In this document: positions 44,726 to 52,905 of the stretch, one piece after another
How positions within the stretch are numbered: position 1 is the stretch's first letter
Layout: each line of letters opens with the position of its first letter
Source: Desulfotomaculum nigrificans DSM 574
GTDB lineage: Bacteria; Bacillota; Desulfotomaculia; Desulfotomaculales; Desulfotomaculaceae
Direction of reading: 5' to 3'
Assembly (NCBI RefSeq): GCF_000189755.2
Contig: NZ_KI912183.1
Span: forward strand, 1,738,257 to 1,802,256
DNA length: 64,000 nucleotides
Notes under the pieces: model-generated
Told to the model about the DNA's origin: nothing
Seen by the model: the letters and a program-made list of their open reading frames with translations, nothing else
The model's database searches: none
Position numbers and translations under genes: made by a program

Positions 44726-46651
44726 TCACTTATCATGAGCCGGCTTTAGCCAACTTAAGCCTAAAATTAAAACCAACCACAATATAATTACCCCCGCCAG
44801 CATGGTGAGCGGAGATGTATGGGGTATGGAAATAAACAGGTGTAACAGTTGGTTAACAGTACCCCCTACCAAAAAGGCCATAAAGATAACACCTAACCAT
44901 ATAAGGGAGCCCTCCCGCCAGCCCCATTCTTTAAAAATGACCATAGCGGAAGCAACACAGGGTACAAATAAAGTTATGGTGGTGAGGGCCACTAACTTTT
45001 GTAAGTCGGACATAGGAAAGGAAAACAGACCAGCGGTACCGAATTCCCGCCGAATAACCCCCATAATAAAGCCGCTGGCTGCTTCTTTGGGTAGACCCAG
45101 CCAATTTACCGTTAAGGGAATCAGGGCGTTTTCAATGGCCTCTAACGCACCTGAGACATCCAACAAGCCTAAGGCCAGGGCCCCTAACGCAAAGAGGGGG
45201 GTTGCTTCCAAAATAAATTCCTTGCTTTTGTGCCAGCTTTTCTGCAGCACATTTTGTAAGCGGGGCAGCCGCAGCGGAGGCAGGTCTATCCACAGTGAGG
45301 ATGACTTGCCTGGCACAAATTTATCCAATAAAACTCCTCCGCTGATAAACACACTGAGAATGATTAACCCGTAAATTACAGCGTAACCAGGACCCAGTCC
45401 TGCCAGCATGGTGGCAATGATGGCCAACTGGGCAGAACAGGGAACAGTTAAGGCCAAAATGATGGTGGCTATCCGGCGCTCCCGAACGGACCCCAGTAAA
45501 CGGGTAGACATCAGGGCCATGGTTACACAACCAAAGCCCAATACCAGGGGAATTACTGCCTGTCCATTCAAACCAAAGACCATCAGCATGCGGTCCAACA
45601 AAGTGGCGATGCGGGGGAGATAACCGGTGTCCTCTAAAACCGCCAGCACCAGATTAAATCCTAAAACCAGCGGGAATAACAAGCCTAACAGGTAGGTAAC
45701 AGTCATGGTAACAACCCCAAACTGGCCCACCAGTATCTTACCCACTGCCGATTCCGGTGCTACTAAATGGCCTGCTAAATACCTGGCCAGAGGCTGAAAA
45801 TACTGCACCATTATTGTTTCTTCGGTAAAGCCAACCACGGTTTGGGCCACAAAAACCCCCACCAACTGGTAAATAGCCCAAAGGGTAAAAATCAGCAGGG
45901 GAATGCCGGTAACGGGTTGAATCATCCAACGACCCAAGGCCGCCCCCAGGGCCTGGCCCCGGCCTGTTTCCCGTACCGACATAGCCACTAATTCATTAAC
46001 CCACCGGCGTCTGGCACCGTATATTTCATCTCGGTAATTTCTGGCAATAAGTTTATATTTGCCAGCAACATACTGATCTCCTTCCAGGATTAAAAGTTTA
46101 TCCGGTCGGGGTACCTGGTCCGGAAGTTCCCCTATTTTTTCCTGTACCTGGGGTAGTACCCGACCAACTCTGGCCTGGTAAATGGCTTCTTTAAGTTGAG
46201 GCATGCCTCGGCCGCTTACCGCTGAAGTGGCAATGACCGGTACCCCCAGCAATTCCTGTAATACCTTTATATCTACTTTAAGGCCATGTTGTTCCGCCTC
46301 GTCAATCATGTTCAAAACAACTAAAACGGGAATACCTGTGTCAATCAACTGTTGAGTAAGAAATAAATCTCGCTCCAAATGCACTGCATCAACAATATTC
46401 ACCAAAATATCCCCATGCAAAACAATATCCCGGGCTATCTTTTCTTCCTCATTAAAGGAGGAAATACCATAAATTCCCGGGGTATCGGTTACTGCATCAC
46501 ATCCAAAGCGACCACATATGACATTTGTAGTTGTACCCGGGAAATTAGCTACATCAACGTAGCGCCCGGTTAAATAATTAAACACCACAGATTTACCTAC
46601 ATTGGGATTGCCCACCAGAACTATGTTCTTACCCGGAGATAGTTCATTCAT
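44726..46651 (-). CDS. feoB: Ferrous iron transporter FeoB (second copy)
   Basis: 641 residues, a paralogue of the protein at 40699-42678 with the same plan: GTPase (VLVGNPNVGKSVVFN, DTPGIYG, LNMIDEA), helical spacer and membrane domain (YLPRIATLLDRM, PCSAQLAIIATML, VPCVASAMVIFKE). It lacks the N-terminal Cys/His cluster. The gene runs toward the first feo operon with fur and a carboxypeptidase gene between. No Cys-rich gene follows it. It is 50 bases after the second feoA. Confidence 0.97.
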   Translation of the reverse strand: MNELSPGKNIVLVGNPNVGKSVVFNYLTGRYVDVANFPGTTTNVICGRFGCDAVTDTPGIYGISSFNEEEKIARDIVLHGDILVNIVDAVHLERDLFLTQQLIDTGIPVLVVLNMIDEAEQHGLKVDIKVLQELLGVPVIATSAVSGRGMPQLKEAIYQARVGRVLPQVQEKIGELPDQVPRPDKLLILEGDQYVAGKYKLIARNYRDEIYGARRRWVNELVAMSVRETGRGQALGAALGRWMIQPVTGIPLLIFTLWAIYQLVGVFVAQTVVGFTEETIMVQYFQPLARYLAGHLVAPESAVGKILVGQFGVVTMTVTYLLGLLFPLVLGFNLVLAVLEDTGYLPRIATLLDRMLMVFGLNGQAVIPLVLGFGCVTMALMSTRLLGSVRERRIATIILALTVPCSAQLAIIATMLAGLGPGYAVIYGLIILSVFISGGVLLDKFVPGKSSSLWIDLPPLRLPRLQNVLQKSWHKSKEFILEATPLFALGALALGLLDVSGALEAIENALIPLTVNWLGLPKEAASGFIMGVIRREFGTAGLFSFPMSDLQKLVALTTITLFVPCVASAMVIFKEWGWREGSLIWLGVIFMAFLVGGTVNQLLHLFISIPHTSPLTMLAGVIILWLVLILGLSWLKPAHDK

Positions 46652-46701
46652 ATTGCATACTCCAAAAATTTATTTTTATACATCTTTCTATAGACATTTT
46701 A

Positions 46702-46923
46702 CTAATTTATAAGTTCAACGGAAATGCTTTTAGCTAAATTCCGGCCAATGGCAATTTGTTGTTTATACATCCCTACCACCACCGGGCCGGCCGGTACAAC
46801 TTCCTCGCAGGTAACCACGGCGCCCTCGGAAATGCCAAACCTGATTGCTTGAGAGCGGATAATTTCATTGGGAATATTCATGATTTTAATTTTTTGCCCC
46901 TTCTTGCATTTGTCTAAGGTCAT
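46702..46923 (-). CDS. feoA: Ferrous iron transport protein FeoA (second copy)
   Basis: 73 residues: GQKIKIMNIPNEIIRSQAIRFGI and VVPAGPVVVGMYKQQIAIGRNLA. The likeness to the first FeoA points to duplication of the whole operon. GGAGGG precedes the ATG. A sigma-A promoter with a Fur box at its start site lies directly upstream. Confidence 0.95.
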   Translation of the reverse strand: MTLDKCKKGQKIKIMNIPNEIIRSQAIRFGISEGAVVTCEEVVPAGPVVVGMYKQQIAIGRNLAKSISVELIN

Positions 46924-46945
46924 GGAATTCCCTCCGCAGCTTAAT

Positions 46946-46960
46946 GGATAATGGTTCTCA
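46946..46960. promoter_or_regulatory. Fur box of the second feo operon
   Basis: Read on the minus strand, TGAGAACCATTATCC matches the 7-1-7 Fur consensus at 11 of 14 positions. It lies just downstream of the -10 element and 23 bases before the feoA start. Confidence 0.6.
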
Positions 46961-46965
46961 ATTTC

Positions 46966-46994
46966 ATTATATCTTTGACTTATCTAATAGGCAA
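46966..46994 (-). promoter_or_regulatory. Sigma-A promoter of the second feo operon
   Basis: Minus strand: -35 TTGCCT (46989-46994), 17-base spacer, -10 TATAAT (46966-46971). The Fur box follows within a few bases. Confidence 0.7.
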
Positions 46995-47056
46995 TTATTT
47001 TTTAGGTTAATTTATGCTCCGCAGGGGATAATAGTGACCAAAAGGAGGGTAAAGGT

Positions 47057-47203
47057 ATGGTGGATATAAATACCGCAGGCTTAGAAGTGGCACCCTTGTC
47101 AGGTAAGCAGCTTTCTCTTTTAAACGCTGCCCAGGCGGAAATAAATGAAACAAGGGAGGGTGGCCAGGAAATCTACTTATTAGCCGTTACCAGGAGAGAC
47201 TAA
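47057..47203 (+). CDS. Small protein of 48 residues, function unknown
   Basis: ATG is preceded by AAAGGAGGG at ideal distance and the gene is followed at once by a strong terminator, so it is very likely expressed. The product begins MVDINTAGLEVAPLSGKQLS and ends EIYLLAVTRRD; it has no cysteine, signal peptide or membrane helix, and its middle (LLNAAQAEINETREG) should be helical. It is divergent from the second feo operon. I do not recognise a family. Confidence 0.65.
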   Translation: MVDINTAGLEVAPLSGKQLSLLNAAQAEINETREGGQEIYLLAVTRRD

Positions 47204-47227
47204 TAACTTCTCACTAAATAAAAATTT

Positions 47228-47250
47228 AATGGGGGGTACCACCCCCCATT
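47228..47250. terminator. Bidirectional terminator
   Basis: A 10-bp stem AATGGGGGGT / ACCCCCCATT with a three-base loop. The plus side is followed by GTTTTTAT and the minus side by AAATTTTTATTT, so it can end both the small gene at 47057 and the GH18 gene. Confidence 0.85.
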
Positions 47251-47254
47251 GTTT

Positions 47255-48304
47255 TTATAACTTATTTTGAATTGTGTTCCACAGGGTGTAGTCTTCCATG
47301 CCCAGGCGCCAGAGGCTAACACCGCCCAGCCCATAGGATTTAACCAGACCCAGCTTAATGGCTAAACTATATTTATTTTCAAACCAAACCTCATGTTGCT
47401 CGTTACCGATCCAGTAATAAAAATAAGGAGAGCTGCTGTAATTATCCCACTGTATCTGAGCCCCGTATTGATTAGCCAGTTCATTAACATCTTTCCATTT
47501 AACTGCCCTGGTCCCGCTCCAAGACCAATCATAACCGTAAGCGGCCAGACCCAGTAAAATTTTTTGTGGATTCATTTGTTTTACCGCGTAATCCAGTACG
47601 CTTTGTACCCAAGGTAAAGAAGCTATGGGTCCCGGAGAACCACCAAACCAGTGCTCATCATAGGTCATCAGCATAACGTAATCGCAAACTCTGTTTAACT
47701 CCCGGTAGTCATAGGCACCAGACCAGGCATTGTCCCACTGGTCACTGTTTTTAGCCGGTACCGCTGCTGTCAGCAAGTAACCACCCGGTTTAAGCAGGCC
47801 TTTTAATTCCCATAAAAATTTATTATAATCGTCTCTGTTCCAGGTTGGAACTGCTTCCAGGTCAATATTAACACCGGCAAAACCATATTTTTTAACTAAC
47901 CAAACAATATTTTGGCTTAAATTCCAGCGTTTATTGGCATCACCCAGAACAGCAGACACTGTCCAACTATCCATGCCGTTGTTCATATTATGTACAACCA
48001 GAAGAGGTTTGACACCCTTCTTTTTAGCTAAATCTATTCCCTCGGTAGGAGGAAAGTCCATAATTAGATTGCCGTTCCAATCGATGAGCGCGGAGAAGGT
48101 TGCAGTGTAATCCAGGTTACTGTGATATGTAGCTAAGGAATTGTAAGAACCATAGTCGTTATACCAATCCTTCACATAGTAACCCATAACAACTGGTTGA
48201 TTGGCCGCCGCACTGGCCGGGCCAGGAGTAAAGAAGAGAAAACAACTGGCAAATAAGAGATACAGGATCAGGATACCCGAGCTTGTCCACCTATATTTTG
48301 TCAT
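47255..48304 (-). CDS. Exported glycoside hydrolase family 18 protein (YaaH/SleL-like)
   Basis: 349 residues. Signal peptide (1-33, ending ASAAA), then one TIM-barrel GH18 domain. The catalytic strand reads GVNIDLEAV, where the last acidic residue is the proton donor, and YVMLMTYDEHW and LLGLAAYGYDW are typical. Bacterial relatives act on spore cortex peptidoglycan as N-acetylglucosaminidases, but they usually carry LysM repeats, which are missing here. GGGGGG lies just before the ATG. Divergent from the YuiD-MFS-deacetylase genes. Confidence 0.88.
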   Translation of the reverse strand: MTKYRWTSSGILILYLLFASCFLFFTPGPASAAANQPVVMGYYVKDWYNDYGSYNSLATYHSNLDYTATFSALIDWNGNLIMDFPPTEGIDLAKKKGVKPLLVVHNMNNGMDSWTVSAVLGDANKRWNLSQNIVWLVKKYGFAGVNIDLEAVPTWNRDDYNKFLWELKGLLKPGGYLLTAAVPAKNSDQWDNAWSGAYDYRELNRVCDYVMLMTYDEHWFGGSPGPIASLPWVQSVLDYAVKQMNPQKILLGLAAYGYDWSWSGTRAVKWKDVNELANQYGAQIQWDNYSSSPYFYYWIGNEQHEVWFENKYSLAIKLGLVKSYGLGGVSLWRLGMEDYTLWNTIQNKL

Positions 48305-48547
48305 AATTCCCCCCTGTATAATTTAATAGACCTGCTCTTACATCATAACAAGAAGAACAATTCCCTTGAAGACCTATAATATTTCCAAAGATGGCAGACA
48401 TTTGCAATATTCGTTATAAAATATTTAATATATAATGGTTAATTCTGAAATTAATTGTCAGCAAGGATTTCAGATATAGGATAGAGAATAGCTATGGACG
48501 TAGGTTTTAAATGTACAAGTATTGGGAATATCTTTGAGGTGAATGAA

Positions 48548-48997
48548 TTGTCCGATATTTTTTACTGGTTAATTTTAAATAAAATACTCTTTGCCCCCCT
48601 GTCCGCTTTTCTTACGGCACAGGTACTAAAGGGTTTATTGGCCTCCCTGCACAGCAAAAAATGGCAGTGGAGCAGGTTTCATGGAGCCGGTGGCATGCCC
48701 AGTTCTCATTCGGCCATGGTAACTGCCCTGGCCACTGCCGCCGGATTAAGTTACGGCTGGTCTTCGTCTTTATTTACCATCACGGCTATTTTTTCCGTCA
48801 TTGTTATGTATGATGCCATGGGGGTTCGCCGGGCGGCCGGCAACCAGGCCAGGATACTAAACCAAATTCTAGAAGAAATGGGCCGGCAAGATGGCCAGCA
48901 GAACGTTAAGGCCTTAAAGGAACTGATCGGTCATACTCCGGTCGAAGTAGCCGTGGGGGCTCTTATCGGAGTCATTATGGCGGCAGTTGTTTTTTAA
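48548..48997 (+). CDS. Divergent PAP2-family membrane protein (YuiD/DUF212)
   Basis: 149 residues from TTG 48548, six bases after GAGGTG; the frame opens at 48494, but the added 18 residues are unlike the family. Four hydrophobic segments. The core FHGAGGMPSSHSAMVTALATA and VMYDAMGVRRAAGNQARILN are the DUF212 signature, with the PSSH phosphatase-like motif. The substrate is unknown; a lipid phosphate is likely. It starts a plus-strand run of three closely spaced genes (9 and 6 base gaps). Confidence 0.88.
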   Translation: MSDIFYWLILNKILFAPLSAFLTAQVLKGLLASLHSKKWQWSRFHGAGGMPSSHSAMVTALATAAGLSYGWSSSLFTITAIFSVIVMYDAMGVRRAAGNQARILNQILEEMGRQDGQQNVKALKELIGHTPVEVAVGALIGVIMAAVVF

Positions 48998-49006
48998 GGA
49001 GATAGT

Positions 49007-50191
49007 ATGTTAAAATCGTTAAATTTAACCGGACTGGACTATATCCTGGTATTATTGTTGTTGCTTACTGAATTCACCAGAAGTGCTTTTTTTCTAACCT
49101 TTTGGCCCCTTTATGCCGTGAACTTCTTACACCTTTCGGTGGTAACGGCAGGCGTAGTGGTTTCTGCCCATTATTTAAGTGAAACCCTGGTTAAAGGCGC
49201 TGTCGGGTACCAGTTGGACCGGCGAGGTCGTCCGGTTTTAATCGTCGGACTGATCATAAGCTTTCTTTCTTTGATCAGTATTTATTTACTAAATGTTAAG
49301 CATGAACTGCTTATGGTTTTGTCAGGGGGGTTGTTTGGCCTGGGATTTGCTCCGGTCTGGCTGGCTGTGATGAGCCAGGTGGCTCCCATAGACCGGCCGG
49401 ACCGGGCCGGCCGCATTGGATTGGTGTTCTCGGCCTGGCTGATCGGTGCGGGAGCCGGTCCGGTGGGAATTAACTTTATTCTGCCCATTGGCTTTCGCCC
49501 AACCTTTCAAATTTTAATCCTACTATGGCTTACGGCCGTATTACTGGTTATAGTCATTCCCTTTAGGACTAAGACTACATCTACAAAGGTATCTCCGGTG
49601 GAGCAGTTCAAAAAACTGGCCCGGAATCCCATGGTGGTTAAGGTGCTTTTACCGGGCATGTTTTTACAAACTATGGCCGCCAGCCTGCTATTACCTGTAC
49701 TCCCCATTTACGCCACCAAAGTTTTAGGATTGGCGTCACAGCAATACGGGTTGCTGTTAACTGCCGGGGGTGCCGCCACTGTACTTTTTTTAGTACCCAT
49801 GGGACGCCTGGTGGACAGATTACCCTTGCGGGTTATGCTAACAGGTGGGTTTCTGCTTAGCGCTATCTTTCTGGCTGCCTTTCCTTTAACCAAAAACCTT
49901 ACTTATATAATTATCCTGGTTCTGCTGGTGGGGGGTTCCTATGCCATGGTACTACCCGCCTGGAACTCTTTGCTGGCCCGGGCCATTCCGGCTGAACATC
50001 AAGCCACCGGTTGGGGTATCTTTACCACCCTGGAGGGGCTGGGCATTGCCACCGGGCCAACTCTAGGGGGAGTTATTTCCGGTTATATTCACCCGGTCGG
50101 GACCATTTATCTCAGTGCCATAATTCTAGGGGGGATGGGTATCTTTTACCTGTTTTATCCCTTTGATCAACTTTCCTGTCCTCAGGAGTGA
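49007..50191 (+). CDS. Major facilitator superfamily transporter
   Basis: 394 residues and twelve predicted membrane helices. The loop after helix 2 reads GAVGYQLDRRGRPVLIVG, an MFS motif A (G-x3-D-R-x-G-R-R/K), with a weaker copy in the second half (GRLVDRLPLRVML). AAGGAG precedes ATG 49007. Most likely a drug or small-molecule efflux carrier; the substrate cannot be told. Between the YuiD-like and the polysaccharide deacetylase genes, which suggests an envelope connection. Confidence 0.88.
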   Translation: MLKSLNLTGLDYILVLLLLLTEFTRSAFFLTFWPLYAVNFLHLSVVTAGVVVSAHYLSETLVKGAVGYQLDRRGRPVLIVGLIISFLSLISIYLLNVKHELLMVLSGGLFGLGFAPVWLAVMSQVAPIDRPDRAGRIGLVFSAWLIGAGAGPVGINFILPIGFRPTFQILILLWLTAVLLVIVIPFRTKTTSTKVSPVEQFKKLARNPMVVKVLLPGMFLQTMAASLLLPVLPIYATKVLGLASQQYGLLLTAGGAATVLFLVPMGRLVDRLPLRVMLTGGFLLSAIFLAAFPLTKNLTYIIILVLLVGGSYAMVLPAWNSLLARAIPAEHQATGWGIFTTLEGLGIATGPTLGGVISGYIHPVGTIYLSAIILGGMGIFYLFYPFDQLSCPQE

Positions 50192-50197
50192 TTTACC

Positions 50198-51481
50198 ATG
50201 TCCCTAACCATCTATAAATTGCTTGGTCTGGCTTTTTTGCTCTATGCTCTGGTACCTACTATCTTAGGGCGAATTTTACATTGGGGCGTCTTCTGGCATG
50301 GCGATAAAACCTGCGGCAAGGTTGCCATTACCTTTGATGACGGGCCTGATCCGGAGTATACACCAAAATTACTGGGGATTTTGCGCCAATACAATGCTAA
50401 AGCCAGCTTTTTTATGGTAGGTCAACAAGCTGCCAAATACCCTCAGTTGGTAAAACAAATTATGGCCGATGGACACACCCTGGGCACCCACGGTTATAGT
50501 CACCGGCTGGCATGGTTACAGGGACCTGTTTGTTCCCTCCGGGAAATAAAAAAAGGAAACCAAGTAATTCAGCAAATTACCGGCAAATCCCCGCAGTTTT
50601 TCCGCCCCTCCTGGGGGGTATTTAACTTAACTACCTTAATTTATTTTTGGTTGACCGGGCATAAAGTGGTATTGTGGTCATTTATGAGCCATGACTGGAG
50701 CCCTCACACCACTCAGACCACCGTTGTGAATATCGTTCAACGTAAAATTAGATCCGGTTCAGTGGTGGTGTTTCACGACCGGTGCACCAGACCCGGAGCT
50801 GATGAAAAAGGCCCGGCCAAAATGTTAGAGGCGCTGCCGAAAATTTTGGACCATTTGCAACAGCGGAACCTGCAACCTGTTACAGTGGATGAGTTATTTA
50901 CCTTTAACCGGATAGGTCTAGTGAAAAGATTGCTGCGCCGACTATGGCGGGTTTGGGAATTTGGCTTTGAAAAACTGGCTGGTCTTAAGCCGGTGGGCGG
51001 TAATAATTTATTTCGACTGGCGGTACGTAAACACCGTGGCAGCGTGATGCAGTTACCCGATGGTACCTTATTAAAACCCGGTGATCAGATAGGAGAACTT
51101 CATTTTAACAATGACCAGCTGCAAAAAATTAACACCACAGCCCGTTCCATTGAACAGGTGGGTGTTAAACTACTTAAGGAAGCCAAGAATTCCTTACCAT
51201 TACTGGCCAAAGTTGTGGCCCAGGACCCGTCCTACCAGGGAGTTAAAGCCTTTGTGGGGATTACTATGATCTACCGGGGCTCAACCAAACTAGGCTTTTC
51301 CGTATACGATCTATCCCCCTTTACCCGGCCAATTGTGGCTTGGTATCAGATGTGGTTATTATTTTTACTTCACCCCGGTGGTTTAGCTCACCTACGACGT
51401 CAGTGGGATAAACTGGTACCTAAAAAAATTATTATTTCCAGACAAGAACTTTTAGCCCGCTACCTCGACGGGATTGGCTAG
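50198..51481 (+). CDS. Polysaccharide deacetylase with C-terminal YkoP-like domain
   Basis: 427 residues. A membrane helix (about 5-25) is followed by a NodB deacetylase domain (about 35-230): AITFDDGPDPEYTP with the catalytic and metal Asp pair, metal His motif LGTHGYSHR, FFRPSWGVFN and VVFHDR. The remaining 190 residues (RLLRRLWRVWEFGFEKL, then VMQLPDGTLLKPGDQIGELH) resemble the YkoP domain found with deacetylases in Bacilli and clostridia. Predicted to deacetylate a cell-surface glycan. AGGAG before ATG. The stop overlaps the convergent larA stop by four bases. Confidence 0.88.
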   Translation: MSLTIYKLLGLAFLLYALVPTILGRILHWGVFWHGDKTCGKVAITFDDGPDPEYTPKLLGILRQYNAKASFFMVGQQAAKYPQLVKQIMADGHTLGTHGYSHRLAWLQGPVCSLREIKKGNQVIQQITGKSPQFFRPSWGVFNLTTLIYFWLTGHKVVLWSFMSHDWSPHTTQTTVVNIVQRKIRSGSVVVFHDRCTRPGADEKGPAKMLEALPKILDHLQQRNLQPVTVDELFTFNRIGLVKRLLRRLWRVWEFGFEKLAGLKPVGGNNLFRLAVRKHRGSVMQLPDGTLLKPGDQIGELHFNNDQLQKINTTARSIEQVGVKLLKEAKNSLPLLAKVVAQDPSYQGVKAFVGITMIYRGSTKLGFSVYDLSPFTRPIVAWYQMWLLFLLHPGGLAHLRRQWDKLVPKKIIISRQELLARYLDGIG

Positions 51482-52731
51482 TGTGACAATGGGAATACCA
51501 ACCCTGCCTGTGGCAGTATTAACGCACGGTAATTGACACCGTGCTTTTTCTTTAGATAGTTTTCCGCCGTTGGCCAATCAGCGGCATGTCTAAATACCGC
51601 CAACCTCTGTTGGGCCTGGTCCAAGTGGGAAATCATCACCACTTCTTTATCCTTTAACTGCTTACAAAGGACATAGGCCTTATGTCCACCTAAAATAAAC
51701 CCCTGACGGCGAAAGCGTGCCAATACCTCCTCCGGTTCCTGTACACCGTCCATCCACCGGGCAAACTGCGGGTCCCCCATCCCCTGCCGGCACTTAGCCA
51801 ATAACACAACGGTTCCTCCGGGTTTCACCATTCTACCGGCATTAACCAGGGCTTTAACAGCCTGGTAGAGGTTGGCATCCCGGGGATAACCGCCGGCCCC
51901 GGCGATAACTACTTCCGCCTTATCTGGCAGCGGCTGTTCATAGATATGCCTGGCGTACTGGCAACCAGCCCGCCAGGCTGCTTCCGGGTGACCGGCAAAG
52001 GCTCGGCTGATACCATTGTGCCAGTCCAGCACTACATTTAATACGAAATCCACCCCCACCATGCGGGCAGCTTCCAACATTTGCTGTTGAATCGGGTTAT
52101 CAGACAGGTGCCCCGGCCCCACTCCCGCTTGGTTCATCATCCGGTGGTTTTCCTCTATGGTGCGCCTGCCGGCTACGCCGGGTAATATTAATTTGGGTCC
52201 GCCGGAAAAGCCAGCCAGGTTATGGGGCATGATGGCGCCAATTGTGATGACCATATCAGCGTTGGCCACCTGGCGGTTAATCCATAGTTCAGTACCGTTG
52301 CTAAGATGACCTAAAAAAGCCAGGTCGTTATCGCAATCATGATTGCTAAAATTATATTGTCGAACCAGGTTACCAAAAACCTCCTGGTTTTCTTCATCAG
52401 TATTGGGCCGGTGGGCGCCGGTGGCAATCACAAAGCTCACTTGCTCCGGTCCTAAACCGGTTTCATGAATCACATTGAGTAAAGCAGGCAATAGATTCCG
52501 GTAGGGAATGGGCCGGGAAACATCCGTCACCACGATGACCACCCGGGTGGGTTTTTGGCGGTCAATAATTTCCTGCAGCCGGGGACTGGCGATGGGTTGG
52601 TTGAGGGCCCGGCGGATTTCTGCCCCGGGGTCAATCACACCGGTCATGGTGTTCCCAATAACACCCGCCACATTAGCTTCATTAATTGTTATGGTCATGG
52701 TTTCCCGGCCATATCTGAAGTTAATATCCAT
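51478..52731 (-). CDS. larA: Nickel-dependent lactate racemase LarA
   Basis: 417 residues. Interconverts D- and L-lactate using a nickel pincer cofactor. Key residues can be placed: ATGAHRP (first His), MPHNLAGFSGGPKLILPG (His and the cofactor-bearing Lys region) and ENHRMM. DVSRPIPYRNLLP and GGYPRDANLYQAVKAL are further family blocks. LarA homologues with other 2-hydroxyacids exist, but lutC/lutAB elsewhere in this window make lactate a sensible substrate. GGAGGG before ATG. The cofactor synthesis genes larBCE are not in the window. Confidence 0.9.
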   Translation of the reverse strand: MDINFRYGRETMTITINEANVAGVIGNTMTGVIDPGAEIRRALNQPIASPRLQEIIDRQKPTRVVIVVTDVSRPIPYRNLLPALLNVIHETGLGPEQVSFVIATGAHRPNTDEENQEVFGNLVRQYNFSNHDCDNDLAFLGHLSNGTELWINRQVANADMVITIGAIMPHNLAGFSGGPKLILPGVAGRRTIEENHRMMNQAGVGPGHLSDNPIQQQMLEAARMVGVDFVLNVVLDWHNGISRAFAGHPEAAWRAGCQYARHIYEQPLPDKAEVVIAGAGGYPRDANLYQAVKALVNAGRMVKPGGTVVLLAKCRQGMGDPQFARWMDGVQEPEEVLARFRRQGFILGGHKAYVLCKQLKDKEVVMISHLDQAQQRLAVFRHAADWPTAENYLKKKHGVNYRALILPQAGLVFPLSH

Positions 52732-52768
52732 GCTATCCCTCCTGACGTTAGTCTATCCCGTAAAGAAT

Positions 52769-52795
52769 AGGGACACTACAATTCATAGTGTCCCT
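52769..52795. repeat. 10-bp inverted repeat downstream of htrA
   Basis: AGGGACACTA (52769-52778) and TAGTGTCCCT (52786-52795) around CAATTCA. No T-run on either side. It stands between larA (start 52731) and htrA (stop 52906), 20 bases from the larger inverted repeat. Confidence 0.55.
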
Positions 52796-52815
52796 TAGTT
52801 TATCTTTATAACCGG

Positions 52816-52861
52816 AAGGTACTTCTGTTATCCACCGTTTAAAGGATAACAGAAGTACCTT
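52816..52861. repeat. 18-bp perfect inverted repeat downstream of htrA
   Basis: AAGGTACTTCTGTTATCC (52816-52833) and GGATAACAGAAGTACCTT (52844-52861) around a 10-base loop. Arms match exactly over 18 bases. No T-run follows, so this is not a standard terminator even though it lies after htrA. Confidence 0.65.
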
Positions 52862-52905
52862 GCCAATTACGTTGTTTTTGGTAGCAACCCGGCATCTGTA
52901 GAGTG

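Noticed and set aside
44802-45374. 190-codon plus-strand open frame
   Set aside because: Antisense to the second feoB; no start signals or recognisable domain.
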